From Flavobacterium flevense (GTDB lineage: Bacteria > Bacteroidota > Bacteroidia > Flavobacteriales > Flavobacteriaceae), in contig NZ_FRCC01000006.1 in NCBI RefSeq assembly GCF_900142775.1, forward strand, positions 124,001 to 188,000: 64,000 bases of DNA, read 5' to 3'. The translations under genes and the position numbers were made by a program. The notes under the pieces are model-generated. The model saw only the letters and a list, made by a program, of their open reading frames with translations. It had not been told where the DNA came from and did no database searches. Positions 60,018-64,000 of the stretch are shown here, piece by piece (position 1 is the stretch's first letter; each line of letters opens with the position of its first letter).

Positions 60018-61136
60018 ATGGAAAAGAGCAATAAAAAAGGCTTCTATTTTAAACAATATCAGGCTCCCAATCAATCTCCATTTGAAAAACTTTTTGAGAT
60101 TTTCAAAGAGTTAATCACTTATACTTCAGGGGATTTTGATGAAGCTATAACCTGGCTACGGGAATTAGATATCGAATATAAGTTAACCGACGAAAATTAC
60201 ACTATTGATGATTTTATTGAAGATCTGAAGAAAAAAGGTTACATTAAAGATGAAGTCAAAGATGACGGTACTTCTGGCTTAGGGATTACTGCAAAGACCG
60301 AAAGAGCCATCAGGCAACAAGCCCTGGATCAGATATTTGGGAATTTAAAACGTTCCGGAAATGGCAGTCATAAAACAAAACATACCGGAAACGGCGATGA
60401 GCACACGGGTGAATTCAGAGAGTTTCATTTTGGCGACAGCCTGGAAAGAATATCCCTGACGGAGAGTTTGCGCAATGCCCAGATTAATAACGGCGTTGAC
60501 AATTTTATGCTGACCGAAAATGATTTAGTGGTCGAAGATACCCAATATAAGGCTCAAATGAGCACAGTATTGATGATTGATATTAGCCACAGTATGATTT
60601 TGTATGGCGAAGACCGTATCACGCCGGCTAAAAAAGTGGCGATGGCACTAGCCGAATTAATTACTACACGCTATCCTAAAGATACCTTAGATATTCTGGT
60701 TTTTGGAAATGATGCCTGGCCTATTGCTATCAAGGATTTACCGTATTTAAAAGTGGGACCGTTTCATACGAATACCGTTGCCGGATTGCAATTAGCGATG
60801 GATATTTTACGTCGAAAGCGAAATACCAACAAGCAAATTTTTATGATTACTGACGGAAAACCAAGCTGCGTGAAAGAGCGTGATGGTTCTTATTATATGA
60901 ATAGTAATGGCTTAGATGAATATATCGTAGATAAATGTTATACACAGGCACAACAAGCCCGAAAATTACATATTCCCATCACCACTTTTATGATTGCAAG
61001 CGATCCTTACCTGCAAAAATTTGTCAATAAATTTACTGAAGCCAATCAGGGGAAAGCGTTTTACACCGGATTAAAAGGTTTGGGCGAAATGATTTTTGAA
61101 GATTATGAAACGAATAGGAAAAAGAGAATTAAGTAG
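60018..61136 (+). CDS. VWA-domain protein
   Basis: The 372-residue soluble protein has a helical N-terminal region and a von Willebrand factor A domain at about 180-365. The MIDAS motif is intact: D188-I-S190-H-S192 (D-x-S-x-S), a Thr in FHTNTVAG (T251/T253) and D279 in ITDGKPS. Such proteins pair with MoxR/ChlI-like AAA+ ATPases, as here, 115 bp before the gene encoding one. The pair resembles the metal-insertion or chaperone-like MoxR-VWA modules. Confidence 0.92.
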   Translation: MEKSNKKGFYFKQYQAPNQSPFEKLFEIFKELITYTSGDFDEAITWLRELDIEYKLTDENYTIDDFIEDLKKKGYIKDEVKDDGTSGLGITAKTERAIRQQALDQIFGNLKRSGNGSHKTKHTGNGDEHTGEFREFHFGDSLERISLTESLRNAQINNGVDNFMLTENDLVVEDTQYKAQMSTVLMIDISHSMILYGEDRITPAKKVAMALAELITTRYPKDTLDILVFGNDAWPIAIKDLPYLKVGPFHTNTVAGLQLAMDILRRKRNTNKQIFMITDGKPSCVKERDGSYYMNSNGLDEYIVDKCYTQAQQARKLHIPITTFMIASDPYLQKFVNKFTEANQGKAFYTGLKGLGEMIFEDYETNRKKRIK

Positions 61137-61137
61137 T

Positions 61138-61250
61138 TTAGAAGGCAGAAGTTAGAGGTTAGAAGGCAGAAATTAGAAAAAACAGATAAGAAAAAAACTT
61201 AGAGAACTTTGCGTAAAACTTAGTGTACTCTGCGGTTAAAAATACAAAAC
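61138..61250. repeat. Degenerate TTAGAAGGCAGAAG repeat and repeat-like leader
   Basis: TTAGAAGGCAGAAG and GTTAGAGGTTAGAAGGCAGAA run in tandem after the VWA stop. The remaining leader (AACTTAGAGAACTTTGCG, AACTTAGTGTACTCTGCGG) has words seen in other flavobacterial spacers. It separates VWA and AAA+ genes, which are probably one transcript. Confidence 0.6.
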
Positions 61251-62714
61251 ATGAAAATAGAAAATATAAATACTTTAGGCGAATTAAAAGCTTCCGGTTA
61301 CAAAAGTAAAAGTATCAAAGACGAATTACGTACTAATTTGCGTGAAAAAATAAAATCAGGGCAACCTACTTTCGAAGGAGTTCATGGTTTTGAAAACACT
61401 GTAATTCCGGAGTTGGAACGTGCTATTTTGTCCCGGCATAATATCAATTTATTAGGACTTCGTGGTCAGGCTAAAACCAGACTGGCTCGTAAAATGGTCG
61501 AATTACTGGACGAATATATTCCCTATGTGAGTGGTTCGGAAATTAATGATGATCCATTCAATCCTATTTCCCGTTTTGCCAAAGATATAATTGCGACTAA
61601 AGGTGATGAAACAGCTATTTCATGGTTGCACCGAAGTGAACGTTTTTTTGAAAAACTGGCCACTCCGGATGTTACCGTTGCCGATTTGATAGGCGATGTA
61701 GATCCTATAAAGGCAGCAAATTTAAAACTTTCGTATGCTGATGACCGTGTGATTCATTTTGGAATGATTCCGCGGGCCAATCGCTGTATTTTTGTTATCA
61801 ACGAATTACCCGATTTGCAAGCCAGAATTCAGGTAGCTTTATTTAATATTTTGCAGGAAGGCGATATTCAGATTCGTGGTTTTAAGTTGCGAATGCCACT
61901 TGATATGCAATTTGTATTTACTGCCAATCCTGAAGATTATACGAATAGAGGGAGTATTGTTACGCCTTTAAAAGACCGTATAGGTTCTCAGATTTTGACG
62001 CATTATCCGGAAACTTTAAAAATTGCCCGAACGATAACGGAACAGGAAGCCAAATTAGATACTGCTCAAAATGATATAGTTTATGTGCCTTCATTAGCTA
62101 AAGATGTATTGGAACAAATCAGTTTTGAAGCCAGAGAAAGTGAATACATCGATCATAAAAGTGGCGTAAGTGCCAGAATGAGTATTACGGCTTATGAAAA
62201 TTTATTGAGCACTGCTGAACGACGTGCGTTGAAAGCAGGAGTTGATAAAACAACCTTGCGTTTGTCTGATTTTATGGGTATTATTCCCGCCATTACCGGA
62301 AAAGTAGAGTTGGTTTATGAAGGAGAGCAGGAGGGAGCCGCTGCTGTTGCTGAGCATTTGATTGCTGCTGCTATAAAAACGATGTTTCCTGCTTATTTTC
62401 CTAAGATAGAAAAATTAGAAAAACCGAATGAGAAAACACCTTATTCTGATTTAATAGAATGGTTTTTTGCCGAAAGTGGTTTTGAATTACTGGATGATTG
62501 TTCGGATGAAGAATACCAACAAATTTTAGGCGCTATTGTGCCATTGGAAATTCTGGTAAAGGAGTACCAAAGCGATTTACCGAAAGAAGATAAGCTTTTT
62601 ATGAAAGAATTTATTCTTTGGGGATTAGTCGAATATCGAAAATTAAGCAAAGACAGAACGGATGACGGTTATCAGTTTAAAGATATTTACGGCAGTTATA
62701 TTAGTAAATTATAA
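61251..62714 (+). CDS. AAA+ ATPase (MoxR/magnesium-chelatase-like)
   Basis: The 487-residue protein has Walker A G69-L-R-G-Q-A-K75-T76, Walker B with N184-E185 (FVINELPDL, Asn in place of the usual Asp), sensor-1 'FTANPEDYTNRG' and an Arg-finger region (LKDRIGSQILTHYP). The C-terminal 200 residues are helical and unclassified. It pairs with the VWA gene upstream. The N-E-L-P-D-L variant is what I recall for this subgroup, not a mutation unique to this gene. Confidence 0.92.
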   Translation: MKIENINTLGELKASGYKSKSIKDELRTNLREKIKSGQPTFEGVHGFENTVIPELERAILSRHNINLLGLRGQAKTRLARKMVELLDEYIPYVSGSEINDDPFNPISRFAKDIIATKGDETAISWLHRSERFFEKLATPDVTVADLIGDVDPIKAANLKLSYADDRVIHFGMIPRANRCIFVINELPDLQARIQVALFNILQEGDIQIRGFKLRMPLDMQFVFTANPEDYTNRGSIVTPLKDRIGSQILTHYPETLKIARTITEQEAKLDTAQNDIVYVPSLAKDVLEQISFEARESEYIDHKSGVSARMSITAYENLLSTAERRALKAGVDKTTLRLSDFMGIIPAITGKVELVYEGEQEGAAAVAEHLIAAAIKTMFPAYFPKIEKLEKPNEKTPYSDLIEWFFAESGFELLDDCSDEEYQQILGAIVPLEILVKEYQSDLPKEDKLFMKEFILWGLVEYRKLSKDRTDDGYQFKDIYGSYISKL

Positions 62715-62731
62715 AAAGAATAATGTTTTAT

Positions 62732-62765
62732 AAAAGGATTTAGATTCGTTTCTAAATCCTTTTTT
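62732..62765 (+). terminator. Terminator after the AAA+ gene
   Basis: AAAAGGATTTAGA and TCTAAATCCTTTT form a 13-bp stem with a 6-nt loop and a T-run, 18 bp past the stop. Confidence 0.85.
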
Positions 62766-62853
62766 ATTTATAGAAATTAAATTTTCCAAATGTAATTAGT
62801 GTCTTATTTTATTCTACATTCGTTCGCTGGCTCTACTTGGAGCTATTGACAAA

Positions 62854-63447
62854 ATGGAAAAGAATTTTGAGGCTTTAATTGCTTCGTATATTGAGAATAA
62901 AGTGGGGGTTTCTGAACACTTTTTAAGCGATGAGTTGGCCAATAATTTAAAGCAAAATTTATTTTCCCTGAACGAACAAAGTCTGTTGAAAGAGGCGGGA
63001 ACAGGAAATTCTGATGCTGTTGCTTATGACAGCGCTGTTCGAAGCGATTCCATTTACTGGTTAGATAAAAAGCATAATAATCCGTTTGAAAATGAATTTT
63101 TTAAACATATAGAGGATTTTATTCGGTATCTCAATCAAAGTTGCTACACCGGAATTACGGGTTATGAATTCCATTATTCGTTATATGAAAAAGGCGATTT
63201 TTATCTCAAACATTTTGACCAGTTTCAAAATAATTCGAGTCGGAAATTCTCAATGATTAGTTATTTAAACAGCAATTGGAAACCTGAAGACGGAGGGGAA
63301 TTACTAATTCATCAGGAGCATAACAATCAAAAAATAAGTCCTGTACAAGGAAAAACAGTTTTCTTTAAAAGTGACGAATTACTTCATGAAGTTTTGCTGA
63401 CTAATACTACCAGAATGAGTATTACAGGCTGGCTAAAATGTGATTAA
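62854..63447 (+). CDS. 2OG-Fe(II) oxygenase (prolyl 4-hydroxylase-like)
   Basis: The 197-residue protein has the double-stranded beta-helix with the iron ligands H120-x-D122 and H178 and the 2-oxoglutarate Arg R187 ('GDFYLKHFDQFQNNSSRKFSMISYLN' ... 'DELLHEVLLTNTTRMSITGW'). The family hydroxylates prolyl or other residues, or small molecules. Substrate unknown. It has its own terminator and is probably monocistronic. Confidence 0.9.
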   Translation: MEKNFEALIASYIENKVGVSEHFLSDELANNLKQNLFSLNEQSLLKEAGTGNSDAVAYDSAVRSDSIYWLDKKHNNPFENEFFKHIEDFIRYLNQSCYTGITGYEFHYSLYEKGDFYLKHFDQFQNNSSRKFSMISYLNSNWKPEDGGELLIHQEHNNQKISPVQGKTVFFKSDELLHEVLLTNTTRMSITGWLKCD

Positions 63448-63451
63448 ACAA

Positions 63452-63494
63452 AAAGCTCCATACAATTGCTGAATGACAATTGGTATGGAGCTTT
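63452..63494. terminator. Bidirectional terminator
   Basis: AAAGCTCCATACAATTG and CAATTGGTATGGAGCTTT form a long stem with one bulge and an 8-nt loop between the oxygenase gene and the convergent transporter gene. Confidence 0.8.
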
Positions 63495-63510
63495 ATAAAA
63501 TGATTTAATC

Positions 63511-64000
63511 TTAGTTTTTTAAAGTCATACGACCATAATTAGCCACAACAGCTAAGCAAATTAGAGGAAGAATAAACGAGAAATTAACCTCAGGAATAAA
63601 TCCTAATATTTTCACATCCGAAAATCCGGATCCGCCCCAGTCTAAAATGCTTCCTTGTAAAACCGGCATTAAAGCGCCTCCTACAATCGCCATAACTAAT
63701 CCTGCTGAACCTATTTTTGCTTCATCACCCATGTCTTTTAAGGCAATTCCGTAAATGGTAGGGAACATAATGGACATAAATAACGAAATCCCTACTAAAC
63801 AATACAAGCCTGCAGTTCCCGAAAGCAAAATAGTTCCAGTACAAAAAACGACACCGCCAATACCAAAGAGCATTAATATTTTAGAAGGATTGATGGTTTT
63901 CATTAAAGCTGTTCCAATCCATCTGCCTGTTAAAAAAATTATCATTGCTGAAATATTAAACCAGGAAGCCGTTAATTGTTCACTTTCAGCTAAACTTTCG
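63511..64000 (-). CDS. Sugar:H+ symporter of the FHS/FucP family, partial (N-terminus beyond right edge)
   Basis: The frame is open to the right edge and gives the last 163 residues of an MFS transporter. It has five or six hydrophobic segments, including 'MIIFLTGRWIGTALMKTINPSKILMLFGIGGVVFCTGTILL' (GRWIG motif) and 'YGIALKDMGDEAKIGSAGLVMAIVGGALMPVLQGSILDW', matching FucP-type L-fucose/glucose/galactose permeases. The C-terminus is FILPLICLAVVANYGRMTLKN. The sugar cannot be named. Confidence 0.9.
   Translation of the reverse strand, partial: ESLAESEQLTASWFNISAMIIFLTGRWIGTALMKTINPSKILMLFGIGGVVFCTGTILLSGTAGLYCLVGISLFMSIMFPTIYGIALKDMGDEAKIGSAGLVMAIVGGALMPVLQGSILDWGGSGFSDVKILGFIPEVNFSFILPLICLAVVANYGRMTLKN

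Overview
The window looks like chromosomal DNA of a flavobacterium (Bacteroidota, Flavobacteriaceae). The DNA is AT-rich. Many genes are preceded by the Bacteroidota -7 element TAnnTTTG and lack a Shine-Dalgarno sequence. Protein families typical of the group occur (FecR/ECF/TonB-receptor module, DUF3822-rsmD, DUF6095, LES-type lipoproteins). Intergenic spacers are full of short palindromes of the kind that pepper Flavobacterium genomes. I see no prophage, insertion sequence, CRISPR array or biosynthetic cluster; the window is a core-genome mosaic with several accessory or decorated spots.

Layout. 0-3.8 kb: a PhzF-family gene (cut by the left edge) translationally coupled to a MocR/PdxR-type regulator, a GNAT-like fragment, a HIT hydrolase and a DUF2059 protein. 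3.8-10.5 kb: purL, a VanX-like dipeptidase lipoprotein, an SH3-NlpC/P60 peptidase and a thiolase. 10.6-11.2 kb: a tRNA operon (Ser-GCT, Pro-TGG, Arg-TCT) in which Pro and Arg are each preceded by defective tRNA copies. 11.2-20.9 kb: a DEDDh exonuclease coupled to a CNB-CBS-nucleotidyltransferase protein, TerC, murQ with two small partners, a ZIP transporter coupled to a methyltransferase, a THUMP methyltransferase and a small beta-barrel. 21-29.3 kb: LpxH-like phosphoesterase, aroC, a DAACS symporter, a TPR hybrid histidine kinase, a DEAD-box helicase and an arginase-family hydrolase. 29.4-36.3 kb: a coiled-coil membrane protein, a DJ-1/PfpI gene that appears inserted next to rsmD, DUF3822, a RecD-like helicase, an esterase and MepB. 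36.5-45.6 kb: uvrA, a TPR lipid/secreted protein, a ClC channel, an AlkD-like protein, AcpH, glmM and DoxX.

45.7-51.9 kb is the most system-like part. An ECF sigma factor, a FecR anti-sigma factor and an STN-domain TonB receptor face, across a divergent spacer, a repeat-bearing lipoprotein and a metalloprotease lipoprotein. Two nearly identical promoter-like sequences (GGGTAAA, 11 nt, TTGTCTTAC) sit before fecR and before the divergent lipoprotein. They suggest one surface-signalling regulon in which the sigma factor drives both the receptor operon and the lipoprotein genes. 51.9-64 kb: LpxL-type acyltransferase, rhomboid protease, SIMPL protein, J-domain/KTSC protein, small unknowns, a PAS histidine kinase coupled to a response regulator, a cluster of small proteins with YchJ, a VWA/AAA+ pair, a 2OG-Fe(II) oxygenase and a FucP-like transporter cut by the right edge.

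The strongest unusual signals are: (1) defective tRNA-Pro and tRNA-Arg copies whose anticodon arms are replaced by the same TCCCGAT...ATCGGGA palindrome; (2) the paired ECF-type promoters, which also show that the longest fecR reading frame starts inside a promoter; (3) a palindromic repeat inserted in frame in purL; (4) a duplicated terminator plus rsmD tail flanking the pfpI gene; and (5) several interspersed palindromic repeat families. All assignments come from reading the sequence; no database search was run.
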